A stretch of DNA of 64,000 nucleotides from Anaeromicrobium sediminis (GCF_002270055.1 NZ_NIBG01000017.1:16634-80633); one strand, 5' to 3'; counted from the stretch's first letter, positions 18,654 to 31,675 are shown. The notes: a model not told the origin generated them from the letters alone. Made by a program: numbers and translations.

Positions 18654-19367
18654 TTAGTATCCTATGGTAATCAATGGATATCCTATTATTACATAAGTTT
18701 TTTCGTCATAATTATTATATCTCATGGCAATATTTATATTTACCTTTTTTCCACCATATTGTATCCATTTTTTGAAATTCTTAGTATATCCTGTTATACT
18801 AACTATATTTTTGTCTTCATATTCTTCTTCTACCTTTATTTTATATGTATCTATTAAATTCTTCACTACTTCCTTTTTTTCCTCTTTAGTCATTTCTTTA
18901 TTATAAGTTCCTATAAAAGAAGTATAGTAATTTATTTCACCATATTCCTTCAAACCTTCACTAATTTTCTTTTTAACTGCCTCTATGGATTCCTTTTTCA
19001 CAGAAGTATAGTCTATTACTATGTTTGTTTCTTTTATGTCTTCTCCCTTGTTACTTTGTATTATTAAAGACATGTCATAATCCACTCGGTCATAAAAACC
19101 ATTTATCTGTACAATATTCTCATCTGAATTATTTTCTATCTGAACTTGTTCCATATTTAGTTTTTCACTAATGTCTTTTAACATGACCATAGCCTTTTCT
19201 TCATCTATGGAACCTTCCATGTAGATATGTCCATTAATATTCATCTCTTTAAAGTCTCCATCGAATGAATCCATTATATCATCCATTCCAATATTTTGTG
19301 CACTAGATACAAACCCAATTCCTAAAATAATTATTAATATGATTCCAATACTTTTTATACCCCTCAT
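18654..19367 (-). CDS. ywmB: YwmB family protein (secreted, TATA-box-binding-like fold)
   Basis: 237 residues. An N-terminal hydrophobic signal (GIKSIGIILIIILGIGFVSSAQ) is followed by two repeats of an alpha/beta domain, as in YwmB: SFDGDFKEMNINGHIYMEGS and YTSFIGTYNKEMTKEEKKEV. Its function is unknown in all organisms I know of. The gene is fixed between atpC and murA in many Bacillota, as here. It is preceded by a structured intergenic region and followed, after 97 bp containing a repeat, by murA. Confidence 0.85.
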   Translation of the reverse strand: MRGIKSIGIILIIILGIGFVSSAQNIGMDDIMDSFDGDFKEMNINGHIYMEGSIDEEKAMVMLKDISEKLNMEQVQIENNSDENIVQINGFYDRVDYDMSLIIQSNKGEDIKETNIVIDYTSVKKESIEAVKKKISEGLKEYGEINYYTSFIGTYNKEMTKEEKKEVVKNLIDTYKIKVEEEYEDKNIVSITGYTKNFKKWIQYGGKKVNINIAMRYNNYDEKTYVIIGYPLITIGY

Positions 19368-19426
19368 CCTAAAAACCTCCTCTGATATTTATCTCTAATT
19401 TAAATCTTTTAAACAAAGTCTTTCAT

Positions 19427-19458
19427 AAAAAAATGCAGCTGTTTTCTTAACCACCTGC
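19427..19458 (-). terminator. Weak candidate terminator before ywmB (minus strand)
   Basis: On the minus strand GCAGGTG and CAGCTGC pair at 6 of 7 positions and are followed by ATTTTTTT. It could end the yueI-like transcript. It lies 60 bp before the ywmB start. Confidence 0.4.
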
Positions 19459-19470
19459 TATAATTCATCT

Positions 19471-19597
19471 ACGATCATATGTTTTTTTATAAGGAAGGAA
19501 AGTGCAGCTAACAAACATGTTAAAGGGGGACGAAAACATATTTGCACTCCACTCTCTTCCCTACTATTAAAGATTATTGACCAGAGAGGTTTTTTTT
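19471..19597 (+). ncRNA. Candidate small structured RNA, plus strand
   Basis: An extended -10 box, TGCTATAAT, ends at 19464, so a transcript could start near 19471. The RNA would hold GGAAGGAAAGTGCA (19493-19506), which pairs with the TGCACT and CTTCC ends of 19543-19560. CTCTCT (19552-19557) can instead pair with AGAGAG (19583-19588), and that is followed by G and eight T residues, a good terminator. The two pairings exclude each other. No reading frame follows on this strand because the next gene, yueI-like, runs the other way. No known RNA family is recognised and the -35 box is poor. Confidence 0.35.
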
Positions 19598-19616
19598 ATA
19601 CATTTTTTCTTATTAC

Positions 19617-20171
19617 TTACATCATAATTCCATTATTTTTTAATTCACATACTCCACATTTTTCACCAGTTAATTTATCAAAAAAATTTACTTCTTTAAA
19701 TTCATTAACAAAATAAGGAGCTTCTTTTTTTAATTCTTCCATATGTTCTTCACACAAGTATTTATTTTTACTTCTCTTAAACTTTTCCGGTAAGTTAGGC
19801 ATGTTATCCATTATTACATTATCCACTTCTACAGCTTCTTTGCTTGCCAGGGTTAAAGCTATAGGTCCTGCAGTATCATCCTTTTCAATTTCCTTATATG
19901 TAATGTCAGCCATTTTGGCTATGTCCATCATCTTATCTCTAATCATTTCCGGTATATCATTTCTTATAACTAACTTATCTATTCTTTTATCTGTAACTTT
20001 TTCTTTTAATATGGTCAATGCTTCTTTTTTCATCACTTGTTCTTCCAAAAGCGCAAATACTATTCTCTCCCTGTAATCTCCCAGCCAATGTTTCTTCTCT
20101 TCACCTTTTATCTCAAAGCCACCAGTAAGTCCCATTGTTGTATATTTTTCTAATTCACTTTCAAATTGCAT
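19617..20171 (-). CDS. YueI family protein (DUF1694)
   Basis: 184 residues from the ATG at 20171, which sits at better distance from the AAAGGAT ribosome binding site than a GTG three codons earlier. The family features are an N-terminal helix, KKHWLGDYRERIVFALLEEQVM near residue 29, and a tRNA/ribosomal L7Ae-like middle. The C-terminus adds paired cysteines: YLCEEHMEEL near 143 and KCGVCELKNN at the end, which could bind a metal. Function is unknown. It stands between the atp operon and ywmB with a foldback element just upstream. Confidence 0.75.
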   Translation of the reverse strand: MQFESELEKYTTMGLTGGFEIKGEEKKHWLGDYRERIVFALLEEQVMKKEALTILKEKVTDKRIDKLVIRNDIPEMIRDKMMDIAKMADITYKEIEKDDTAGPIALTLASKEAVEVDNVIMDNMPNLPEKFKRSKNKYLCEEHMEELKKEAPYFVNEFKEVNFFDKLTGEKCGVCELKNNGIMM

Positions 20172-20263
20172 ATATATCACATCCTTTTTATATTAAAGTT
20201 TAAGTTTTTTAATCTCTAAACCTATATAGATTATAACCGAAATATGAAAAAATTTCTTATATG

Positions 20264-20731
20264 ATAGATAAACTACGACCAATCTAAAGGTATATGAACT
20301 TACTTCGGTCATATAAATAAAAAATATTTTATAAGGCAAGTCACTATCAGACTATGTAGTACGAATCTTATAGTTAGGATAGAAGGTTCACAATTGTTTA
20401 CAGCATATGATGTTCTGATGTTCCACCTTCTAAAAATTTTTCATCCATATTCCCTTGTAAGTAGCTAAAATTTAATAAACTTGGACGTAGTTATCTATAG
20501 ACATAGCACTTCCAAACTCATTAAACTCTAAATACCTACAAGTTTCTATAATTCAAATTTTTTTTAAAATCATAGAACATCACAATCTTCTAGTGCAAAC
20601 AATCATGAACTTTCTAACGCTATTATAATATTTACACTATATAGTCTGATAGTGACTTACCTGTGAAACGTTTTGATTTATAGAAACGTAGTAGGTTCAC
20701 AAAAGTTAAGTTTGGAAGCAGTTTATCTATA
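20264..20731. repeat. Large imperfect foldback element (MITE-like), no coding capacity
   Basis: The two halves are inverted complements of each other over about 230 bp per arm. The best-kept segment is AGTCACTATCAGACTAT near 20342, which recurs exactly inverted near 20648. The outer ends share ATAGATAAACT and TATGAAC-type blocks. Inner blocks such as GATGTTCT, CTTGTA and TTTAAT also match inverted. The centre is near 20497. No open frame of note lies within it. It occupies the gap between the atp operon terminator and the yueI-like gene. It could be a decayed miniature inverted-repeat transposon or a long hairpin RNA. Confidence 0.75.
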
Positions 20732-20788
20732 AAGATACTATATCTATTATTTATATTTTTCACTTCTATTTTTATCTTTATACAATAT

Positions 20789-20814
20789 AAAAAAACCTAG
20801 ACCATTGGTCTAGG
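20789..20814 (-). terminator. Rho-independent terminator of the atp operon
   Basis: CCTAGACC / GGTCTAGG arms with a 3-nt loop and seven T residues on the minus strand, 11 bp after the atpC stop. Confidence 0.93.
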
Positions 20815-20824
20815 CTTATTATAT

Positions 20825-21232
20825 TTATTTATCTTTCATTGTAACTAAGATACGAGCCTTCGCACGTCTAATTGCGTTTCTAGCTCTTTTTTTATCGACA
20901 TTCTCATCAGAACTATTTAGGTTCTCTTCTGCTCTTTTTAAAGCTTCTTCAGCCCTTTTAACATCTATTTCATCAGGCCATTCACATGAATCTGCCACAA
21001 TAGTAGTTTTCTCAGTTTTTACTTGAATAAAACCACCAGAGCAAGCAGCTTCCTTGAATTTACCATCTTGTTTTATTTTAACAATACCTGGTGCTAAAGG
21101 ACTTACTGTATGCATATGATCTTTTAGAATACCTAAATCCCCACTTACAGTTCTAACTACTATTTCTTCAACTTCACCCTCAAAGAAATCGCGCTCAGGG
21201 GTTACTATTTCTAGCTTAAATGTAGAAGCCAT
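20825..21232 (-). CDS. atpC: F1-ATPase epsilon subunit
   Basis: 135 residues. It has the N-terminal beta-sandwich (FKLEIVTPERDFFEGEVEEIVVRT, SGDLGILKDHMHTVSPL) and C-terminal helical hairpin (EEALKRAEENLNSSDENVDKKRARNAIRRAKARI). It is the rotor subunit that couples c-ring to gamma and can inhibit ATP hydrolysis. It is the last gene of the operon, 36 bp after atpD, with a strong terminator behind. Confidence 0.95.
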   Translation of the reverse strand: MASTFKLEIVTPERDFFEGEVEEIVVRTVSGDLGILKDHMHTVSPLAPGIVKIKQDGKFKEAACSGGFIQVKTEKTTIVADSCEWPDEIDVKRAEEALKRAEENLNSSDENVDKKRARNAIRRAKARILVTMKDK

Positions 21233-21268
21233 TTCTTCACCTCCTAAAAAGACAAATGAACTTGTCTT

Positions 21269-22669
<1,401 letters not shown>

Positions 22670-22720
22670 TCACATCCTTTCTGTGAATATAGCATGTATA
22701 TATTATTTATGTTTAAATTC

Positions 22721-23581
22721 TTATTTCAACGCTTCTGCTCCTCCTACGATTTCTGCAATTTCTTGAGTTATCGCAGCCTGACGAGCTCTGTTGTAAGTTA
22801 GAGTAAGCTTGTCAATCATTTCCTCTGCATTATCAGTAGCATTTTCCATGGCAACTCTTCTAGCGGCTTGTTCACTAGCAGAAGACTCAGCTAATGCACC
22901 GTATAAACTACTTTCTATATATTTAGGTATAATATAATCAAGTAATACTGCTGGGGAAGGTTCATATGAAACATATTCATAATCCTCAGAAGTATCTACT
23001 TTTTCATTTCCTTCACTGCTAAAAGGAAGTAGTTTTATCATGTCTGGTTCTTGATTTAATGTACTCACAAATTGAGTGTATACCAAGTACACTTCGTCTA
23101 CCATCTCTTTTTCATACAACTTAAGAGCCAAATTGCTAACTTTCTTAGAATGAGCATAAGTTGGCTTTTCTGATATTCCTATAAACTCTCCATCTATATC
23201 GTACTTTTTATTTCTAAAATAATCACGAGCCTTAGAACCAATAGTTATGACAGATACCTCATTCTTACCTTCCATACTCTCTAATGCCTTTTTTATAGCA
23301 TTAATATTGTACCCACCGCAAAGACCTCTGTCTGCAGTAATCACAATATAACACGTCTTCTTCACATCTCTAGCTTTAGTATACTTATGGTTTAAGTCTG
23401 TAGCAGTAGAAAATATGTCTTGGACCGTTTCTTTTACCGTATGAAAATAAGGTTTTATCTTATCTGCCCTTTCTCTGGCACGTCTTAATTTTGACGTAGA
23501 TACCAATTCCATAGCCTTAGTAATTTGCTTAGTACTATTTACACTTCGTATTCTACGCTTGATATCACGCATGCTTGCCAT
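22721..23581 (-). CDS. atpG: F1-ATPase gamma subunit
   Basis: 286 residues. The N-terminal coiled-coil helix RDIKRRIRSVNSTKQITKAMELVSTSKL and the C-terminal helix VAMENATDNAEEMIDKLTLTYNRARQAAITQEIAEIVGGAEAL are the conserved family ends that form the rotating shaft. GGAGGTGAGAAG precedes the ATG. It is separated from atpA by 117 bp that contain a family A repeat, the widest gap inside the F1 part of the operon. Confidence 0.96.
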   Translation of the reverse strand: MASMRDIKRRIRSVNSTKQITKAMELVSTSKLRRARERADKIKPYFHTVKETVQDIFSTATDLNHKYTKARDVKKTCYIVITADRGLCGGYNINAIKKALESMEGKNEVSVITIGSKARDYFRNKKYDIDGEFIGISEKPTYAHSKKVSNLALKLYEKEMVDEVYLVYTQFVSTLNQEPDMIKLLPFSSEGNEKVDTSEDYEYVSYEPSPAVLLDYIIPKYIESSLYGALAESSASEQAARRVAMENATDNAEEMIDKLTLTYNRARQAAITQEIAEIVGGAEALK

Positions 23582-23617
23582 CTTCTCACCTCCAGCTCTA
23601 CAGGAATTTAGATACTG

Positions 23618-23690
23618 GTTTAGGGTTAGGGGTTAAGGGTTAAAAACTATTTAACTCTAAACTCCAAACGCTAATCTCTAAACCTAATCT
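23618..23690. repeat. Family A repeat inside the atp operon (atpA-atpG gap)
   Basis: TTTAGGGTTAGGGGTTAAGG ... then TTTAACTCTAAACTCC ... CTAATCTCTAAACCTAATC. The arms are complementary. It lies in transcribed leader space between two cotranscribed genes. Confidence 0.75.
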
Positions 23691-23698
23691 TTTATTAT

Positions 23699-25219
<1,521 letters not shown>

Positions 25220-25233
25220 TCACCCCTATCAGC

Positions 25234-25776
25234 TTATACTATTATTTGTGCAAGTTCTTCAGCTAGGTTATCTAAACGATTCTTAATAGTATCATCAAAT
25301 ACCTTGTCTCCTACTCTCACACGAATTCCACCCATTATGGATGGATCAACATTATTTTTCAACTTAACCTTTTTATTTGTTACACTAGATAATTTTTCTT
25401 CTAATCTCTTTATTGTATCTTCATTTAGCTCAATGGCACTATCTACGATTCCATCTACAATTCCATAGTATTCATTTGCCATCTTCTCATAAGCTTTTAC
25501 TATATCATAAAACTTATTTATTCTTCTTTTGTCTAATAGTATTTTAATAAAACTAACTATTTCTTCGCTTACATTACCTTTGAAGATATTATCAGTTATT
25601 ACCTTTTTTTCTTCCTTGTTTATCTTAGGAGTTTTGTATAATCTAAAAAGATCTTCATTTTCATCAAATGATTTCTTAATAAAATTTAATTCTCCTAAGA
25701 ATTTGTCTATACATTTACCTTCAAGACCTACATCATAAAGGGCCTGAGCATAGGTTTTTGCTACTAATTCTGCCAT
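25234..25776 (-). CDS. atpH: F1Fo-ATPase delta subunit (OSCP)
   Basis: 180 residues. Helical N-terminal domain (KTYAQALYDVGLE) and the family C-terminal signature DPSIMGGIRVRVGDKVFDDTIKNRLDNL. It belongs to the peripheral stalk connecting the b dimer to the top of alpha3beta3. It overlaps atpF by 13 bp, indicating translational coupling. Confidence 0.95.
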   Translation of the reverse strand: MAELVAKTYAQALYDVGLEGKCIDKFLGELNFIKKSFDENEDLFRLYKTPKINKEEKKVITDNIFKGNVSEEIVSFIKILLDKRRINKFYDIVKAYEKMANEYYGIVDGIVDSAIELNEDTIKRLEEKLSSVTNKKVKLKNNVDPSIMGGIRVRVGDKVFDDTIKNRLDNLAEELAQIIV

Positions 25777-26282
25777 GAGCCATCCCCTACCTCATCAATA
25801 AAATTCTCTATTAATTCTTTATGAGTATTTTCGTTAAGTTCCTTATTTAAAACTTTAGAAGTAGCCGCAACAACTAAAGAAGAAATAGAATCCTTAATCT
25901 CAGCTGTAGCCTTTTCCTTTTCTCTTTCAATTTCAACTTCAGCTTTCTCCATTCTTCTTCTAGCCTCTTCTTGAGCTTCCTTTACAATTTCATCATACTT
26001 AACTTGAGCAACTTTAGTTTTTTCTCTTATAATTTGTCTACCTTCTTCTTCCACATTAGAAAGTTTATTCTTATAGTCACTTAAAAGTTCCTCAGCTTGT
26101 CTATTTTTATCTTCCGCTTTCTTCATGCCCGATTCTATTTCATTAGTTCTGTTGGCCATAAATTCAGAAACAGGCTTAAATAATAGTTTCTTCATAGCCC
26201 AAAATAGAATCAAAAAGTTCACTACTTGAAAACCGGCTGTCCAACTAAGTTCCACTAATCCGGCTTTTTGAACTATATCCAT
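25764..26282 (-). CDS. atpF: Fo-ATPase b subunit
   Basis: 172 residues. One N-terminal membrane helix (QVVNFLILFWAMKKLLFKPV) is followed by a long charged coiled coil with regular heptads and a C-terminal delta-binding tail. It is the stator stalk, present as a dimer because only one b gene is seen. Overlap with atpH suggests coupled translation. Confidence 0.94.
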   Translation of the reverse strand: MDIVQKAGLVELSWTAGFQVVNFLILFWAMKKLLFKPVSEFMANRTNEIESGMKKAEDKNRQAEELLSDYKNKLSNVEEEGRQIIREKTKVAQVKYDEIVKEAQEEARRRMEKAEVEIEREKEKATAEIKDSISSLVVAATSKVLNKELNENTHKELIENFIDEVGDGSWQN

Positions 26283-26326
26283 TTATTGCTGCCTCCCTTC
26301 ATTTTAAGCTAATCCATTTTTATGAA

Positions 26327-26608
<282 letters not shown>

Positions 26609-26657
26609 TCATTTTGAAAAAAGATATTCATCTTCATTTTTTTGTTTTTTTACTATA

Positions 26658-27929
<1,272 letters not shown>

Positions 27930-27930
<1 letters not shown>

Positions 27931-28412
27931 TATTCGTCCTCCTTTCTGCCAAAAATCCTCATATAATAAGCTTTATCATTAAACAGATTAGTACCTAATA
28001 TTACTATCTTAATAAGCACTAATCCTATTATTACCCCAATTACATTTAAATAATCCGCCTTAATTGCCACATATAAAACTAATCCAGTTATTATGTATCT
28101 AAGAAAATATCTACTTGTGGCATATACTTGAGCTTGTCTTGGTTCCATCTCAGATGCCTTTTCCAGTGTCATAGCTAATAATCTGAAGTTTAGCATTCCT
28201 ATACTCGTTCCAAATATTAAAGCCATTATTATTGGCTTTGAATTATCAAATAATATAGTAGCTATTGTTCCTATAACAAATGCAGATAATATGGTATATT
28301 TATAAGTTTTAAGTTGCAAGTCTCTTGTAAAGGACAAAACTACACTTCCCTTCTTAAAGGATTTCCATGTATCAAATGTCATTTTGATTGTTGTCTGAAT
28401 TATTAATTGCAT
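27930..28412 (-). CDS. atpI: ATP synthase accessory membrane protein, AtpI family
   Basis: About 160 residues with four membrane helices and the sequence LLAMTLEKASEMEPRQAQVYATSRYFLRY, typical of AtpI/UncI-like proteins. In Na+ and H+ ATPases AtpI helps c-ring assembly or stability. No good ribosome binding site is seen before either the first ATG or an internal ATG ten codons later (near 28382), so the start is uncertain. It ends in a one-base overlap with atpB. Confidence 0.8.
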
Positions 28413-28501
28413 TAGTTAGAATTTATAGTCTTTTTTGTCATTTTTGAATACTGTAAATTTTTAGAATTTTCACTTTGTAAGTTTAAGTCATTTGACATTT
28501 G

Positions 28502-28717
28502 TCACTTTTTTTCGTCAAAGTTTTTAATGATTAGTTTGTATATATTTAGAAAAGCACTTATTACTCCTAATATTATGAATATTAACATGAAGATATATCT
28601 AGTTCCTATTAATTGGTCTAAATACTTACCTATGTAGAGGCATCCACCTATGGTCACTACCATGATTATGCCCAATTGACTTACTAATGTAAGATTTTTA
28701 AATATCTCTCTTTTCAT
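28502..28717 (-). CDS. AtpZ/AtpI-type small membrane protein
   Basis: 71 residues with two membrane helices (LTLVSQLGIIMVVTIGGCLYIG and YIFMLIFIILGVISAFLNIYKL). It matches the AtpZ/AtpI small protein found at the head of many atp operons, where it is proposed to carry Mg2+ or Ca2+ or aid assembly. The start at 28717 is preferred because AGGGG lies 10 bp before it. An ATG three codons upstream abuts the site. It is the first gene after the operon promoter. Confidence 0.75.
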   Translation of the reverse strand: MKREIFKNLTLVSQLGIIMVVTIGGCLYIGKYLDQLIGTRYIFMLIFIILGVISAFLNIYKLIIKNFDEKK

Positions 28718-28739
28718 TCTCTTCATTCCCCTAGTAATA

Positions 28740-28767
28740 ATTATAGCACTTGTGTAAAAATATACAA
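28740..28767 (-). promoter_or_regulatory. atpZ promoter: Sigma-A promoter of the atp operon
   Basis: TTGTAT (-35), 16-bp spacer, TATAAT (-10) on the minus strand, about 20 bp before the first atp gene. The -10 is perfect, and a G three bases upstream of it could act as part of an extended -10. Confidence 0.7.
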
Positions 28768-29112
28768 GACTCCTTTTGTTGACATATTTTTAACACAGTC
28801 TATGCAAATGTTTTCCTTTTGCAATTCACGAGGCTCAAACTTTCAAGTTGAATATCTTAATTTTTTATTAACATGTCTATCATACCTTCCATAGAGTTTT
28901 AAAAAATAATTTTCTGTAACTGTTACCTAGACTTAGTTACACATAAATCTTATAATTCCATTATGTTTTTTTAAACATATGAATAAGTATTCATGAATTG
29001 AAGTTCATTTTGAAAACTTTTATATTTTTTTAACAATCATGATTATTTTTTAACCCCGATTAAATAATTATAAAAAAAAGTTTTGAAAAAATTTTTTTTA
29101 AACTTTCAAAAT
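28768..29112. other. Gene-free AT-rich region upstream of the atp operon
   Basis: About 345 bp between the CoA-transferase terminator and the atp promoter. It is very AT-rich with A/T runs near 29070-29100. I see no reading frame, repeat or clear hairpin. It may hold upstream regulatory sites for atp transcription. Confidence 0.3.
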
Positions 29113-29113
29113 T

Positions 29114-29142
29114 AAAAGTCCCATACATAGTATGGGACTTTT
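29114..29142 (-). terminator. Rho-independent terminator after the CoA-transferase genes
   Basis: AAGTCCCATAC / GTATGGGACTT arms of 11 bp with a 3-nt loop and T-rich flanks on both strands. It closes the 29-34 kb catabolic block. Confidence 0.9.
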
Positions 29143-29149
29143 TTCTTTA

Positions 29150-29800
29150 TTATATTTCCATTTTCTTTAAGTTTTCAGAAATTATTAATTCTGCTTCTGT
29201 AGCATTTTTTACATCTTCAATTGAGAAGTCTGGATTAATCTCAAGAAGTACGATTCCGTCCTTAGTTACTTCCATAACTCCCATTTCTGTAATAATCATA
29301 TTAACTTGGTTTGCTGCTGTTAATGGTAATTTGCACTCTTTTAAGATCTTAGGTTTTCCCTTAGCAGTATGAGTCATAGATATAATAACCTTCTTAGCTC
29401 CTACAACTAAGTCCATAGCACCGCCCATTCCTGGAACCAATTTACCAGGAATCATCCAGTTAGCTAAGTTTCCTTTTTCATCTACTTGTAAGGCACCTAA
29501 AACTGTTACGTCCACATGGCCACCCCTAATAATAGAGAATGACATGGCACTATCAAAAAATGCAGCTCCAGGAACAGCTGTTACAGGCTGTCCTCCAGCA
29601 TTCACAAGATCCATATCAGCATCTTCTGCTGCTGGTGCAGGTCCAAGACCTACGAATCCATTCTCAGACTGTAATGTAACGTCCATATCAGATGGTATGT
29701 AATTAGCAACCATAGTAGGTAGTCCAATACCTAAGTTTACCACATCTCCATCATGTAATTCCTTTGCAACTCTTCTAGCTATAATTTCTTTAACATTCAT
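29150..29800 (-). CDS. atoA: CoA transferase family I, subunit B (AtoA-like)
   Basis: 216 residues. The family beta-subunit sequence [15 protein letters not shown] and the catalytic Glu motif [11 protein letters not shown] near residue 45 are present, followed by [34 protein letters not shown]. The Glu forms the enzyme-CoA thioester. With subunit A (3 bp upstream) it swaps CoA between an acyl-CoA and acetate, butyrate or acetoacetate. The neighbouring beta-keto-acid cleavage enzyme releases acetoacetate, making acetoacetate the most likely acceptor (inference). Confidence 0.92.
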   Translation of the reverse strand: MNVKEIIARRVAKELHDGDVVNLGIGLPTMVANYIPSDMDVTLQSENGFVGLGPAPAAEDADMDLVNAGGQPVTAVPGAAFFDSAMSFSIIRGGHVDVTVLGALQVDEKGNLANWMIPGKLVPGMGGAMDLVVGAKKVIISMTHTAKGKPKILKECKLPLTAANQVNMIITEMGVMEVTKDGIVLLEINPDFSIEDVKNATEAELIISENLKKMEI

Positions 29801-29803
29801 ATT

Positions 29804-30451
29804 CTACACCTCCACAATATAATCTACAAATAGGGCAGGAGTCATAACATCAGTAGCATCTATTTCACCAATTTCTACTACCTTTTCTGCTCCTACTATA
29901 ACTGTATCTGCAGCTGTAGCTATAAGTGGATTAAAGTTTCTAGTTGCTTTATTGAAATACAGATTACCTTTTTTATCTGCTATTGAAGCTCCTACTAAAG
30001 CAATATCAGCTCTTAAAGGCTTCTCTAATAAGTATACCTTACCATCTACTTCAATCTTTTGCTTTCCTTCTTCTACTATAGTACCTACTCCTGTAGGAGT
30101 TAAAATTCCTCCAAGACCATTTCCACCAGCACGTACTCTTTCAGCTAGTGTTCCTTGTGGTACTAATTCACATTCTATTTCACCAGAATTCATTTGAACT
30201 CCTACTTCAGGATTTAATCCTACATGTGATGCAATAACCTTCTTAACTTGTTTGCTCACTACAAGTTTTCCAACTCCTCTATCTGGCCATCCTGCATCAT
30301 TAGCAATAATAGTTAAATCTTTTACACCTTTTTCTACTAAAGCATCCATAAATTTTTCTGGTGTTCCACAAGCCATAAATCCACCAACCATAATAGTCAT
30401 ACCGTCTTTAATTAGATTCATAGCCTCTTCTAGTGTTGTAATTTTGCTCAT
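29804..30451 (-). CDS. atoD: CoA transferase family I, subunit A (AtoD-like)
   Basis: 215 residues. ITTLEEAMNLIKDGMTIMVGGFMACGTPEKF is the family start, LIANDAGWPDRGVGKLV and AGGNGLGGILTPTGVGT are subunit A blocks. It supplies the oxyanion loop (GG-F-x-G-P type) for the two-subunit enzyme. Translation is coupled to atoA with a 3-bp gap. The group could act as butyryl-CoA:acetoacetate CoA transferase in amino-acid fermentation. Confidence 0.92.
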   Translation of the reverse strand: MSKITTLEEAMNLIKDGMTIMVGGFMACGTPEKFMDALVEKGVKDLTIIANDAGWPDRGVGKLVVSKQVKKVIASHVGLNPEVGVQMNSGEIECELVPQGTLAERVRAGGNGLGGILTPTGVGTIVEEGKQKIEVDGKVYLLEKPLRADIALVGASIADKKGNLYFNKATRNFNPLIATAADTVIVGAEKVVEIGEIDATDVMTPALFVDYIVEV

Positions 30452-30856
30452 ATAAACACCCCCGTTTTTATATTAATTAACAAATGTATTACAACTGTAT
30501 TGCTACCTTATATATTGTAACACATTTATAGGAAAATGATTGCCCATTTTTAAAATTTATTTTGTTAACTTTTTGTTTTTCGACTTAAGAAATTCCGTTA
30601 TTCTACAATTCGTGACAAATATTGCATTTAATTATTACCTTCTAATAGCTAATAATTAAAAATACCTCTTCCCTAGATATTAATCTTTAATCATTAGCCA
30701 TTAAATATGATGGAGACAGTTACTAAATTATATACTGAAGGAATATATAAAATACTAACGGTCCCCCTATACCATTTTAAAAGTCAAAGTTAATAACCTA
30801 AAGCCAACGTACAGTGTCCATTAATCCTAGGTCACTAACTCTTAACTAATAACCTA
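30452..30856. other. Gene-free region between CoA transferase and cleavage enzyme genes
   Basis: 405 bp. It contains scattered TTAAGAGTTAGTG-like and TAATGGCTAATGATT-like words near 30640-30850 that resemble decayed intergenic repeats. A TACAAT box near 30518 on the minus strand could be a -10 for the CoA-transferase genes, but I find no convincing -35. No reading frame is seen. Confidence 0.3.
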
Positions 30857-31675
30857 TTATTTCATTCCTAATATTACTCTTGCTTCCTCCGGTGTAGCTA
30901 TTTCTCTTCCAAATTCCTTAGCAATTCTAACTACCCTTTCTACCAGCATAGAATTAGAAGCTAATGTATCCTTATCATACTTAATCACATCTTCAAGACC
31001 AGTTCTCACATGTCCACCTAACATAATTGCCATGGCAATCATATCTACTTGACATCTACCAATTCCAGATACGGAGAATGTGGATCCTGCTGGTAGAGAT
31101 TCTACCATGTGAAGTAGGTTCTTTGGAGTACCAGCTATAGAACCAGGCACATTCATAACTAGGTTAAAGTGTACAGGTGCCTTTAATATACCCTTTTTAA
31201 TAAATCTCTTCGCATTATCAATCATACCTACATCAAAGGCCTCAACCTCTGGCTTAAGATTATTATCATACATCTTAGTTGCTAAAGCCTTAATTAAGTC
31301 TGGTGAATTGGCATTTACACTTGTTGGGAAGTTTGAAGAACCAGTAGATAAACTTGCCATTTCAGCTCCAGGTATATCTAACATTTGACCTCTCCACTCA
31401 AGTGTATTTTCTCCACCACGAGCACCAGTAGACACTTGTCTTATAATATCCACATTTTCTTCATCTAATTTTCTTAGAACCTCTTCAAATAATTCCCTTT
31501 TACTTGTTGGTTTTTCATTTTCATCCCTTACATGTATGTGTGCCACAGCAGCACCTAATTCTCTACATTTTTTAATATCCTCTACTATTTCATCAATTGT
31601 AACAGGAGTATGAGGATTTAATTCCTTTGTAGGAACATTTCCAGTATGTGCAATAGTTATAACTAATTTCTCCAT
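30857..31675 (-). CDS. Beta-keto-acid cleavage enzyme (BKACE/Kce family), specificity unknown
   Basis: 272 residues. The zinc ligands His46 and His48 in AHIHVRD are present, as is the C-terminal GHVRTGLEDV block with the family Glu-Asp pair. The family condenses a beta-keto acid with acetyl-CoA to give acetoacetate and a new acyl-CoA. Position 14, a Glu in Kce that I recall as contacting the substrate amine (and present in the second homologue at 52.4 kb), is Val here. The substrate is thus probably not 3-keto-5-aminohexanoate. It sits between a class III aminotransferase and CoA-transferase genes. Confidence 0.88.
   Translation of the reverse strand: MEKLVITIAHTGNVPTKELNPHTPVTIDEIVEDIKKCRELGAAVAHIHVRDENEKPTSKRELFEEVLRKLDEENVDIIRQVSTGARGGENTLEWRGQMLDIPGAEMASLSTGSSNFPTSVNANSPDLIKALATKMYDNNLKPEVEAFDVGMIDNAKRFIKKGILKAPVHFNLVMNVPGSIAGTPKNLLHMVESLPAGSTFSVSGIGRCQVDMIAMAIMLGGHVRTGLEDVIKYDKDTLASNSMLVERVVRIAKEFGREIATPEEARVILGMK

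Noticed and set aside
19471..19597. Known riboswitch (TPP, SAM, c-di-GMP, THF, lysine)
   Set aside because: None of the conserved cores of those classes could be found, and no gene follows on the plus strand.
20264..20731. Intact insertion sequence
   Set aside because: The inverted arms fill the element and leave no transposase gene. I did not find clear target-site duplications.
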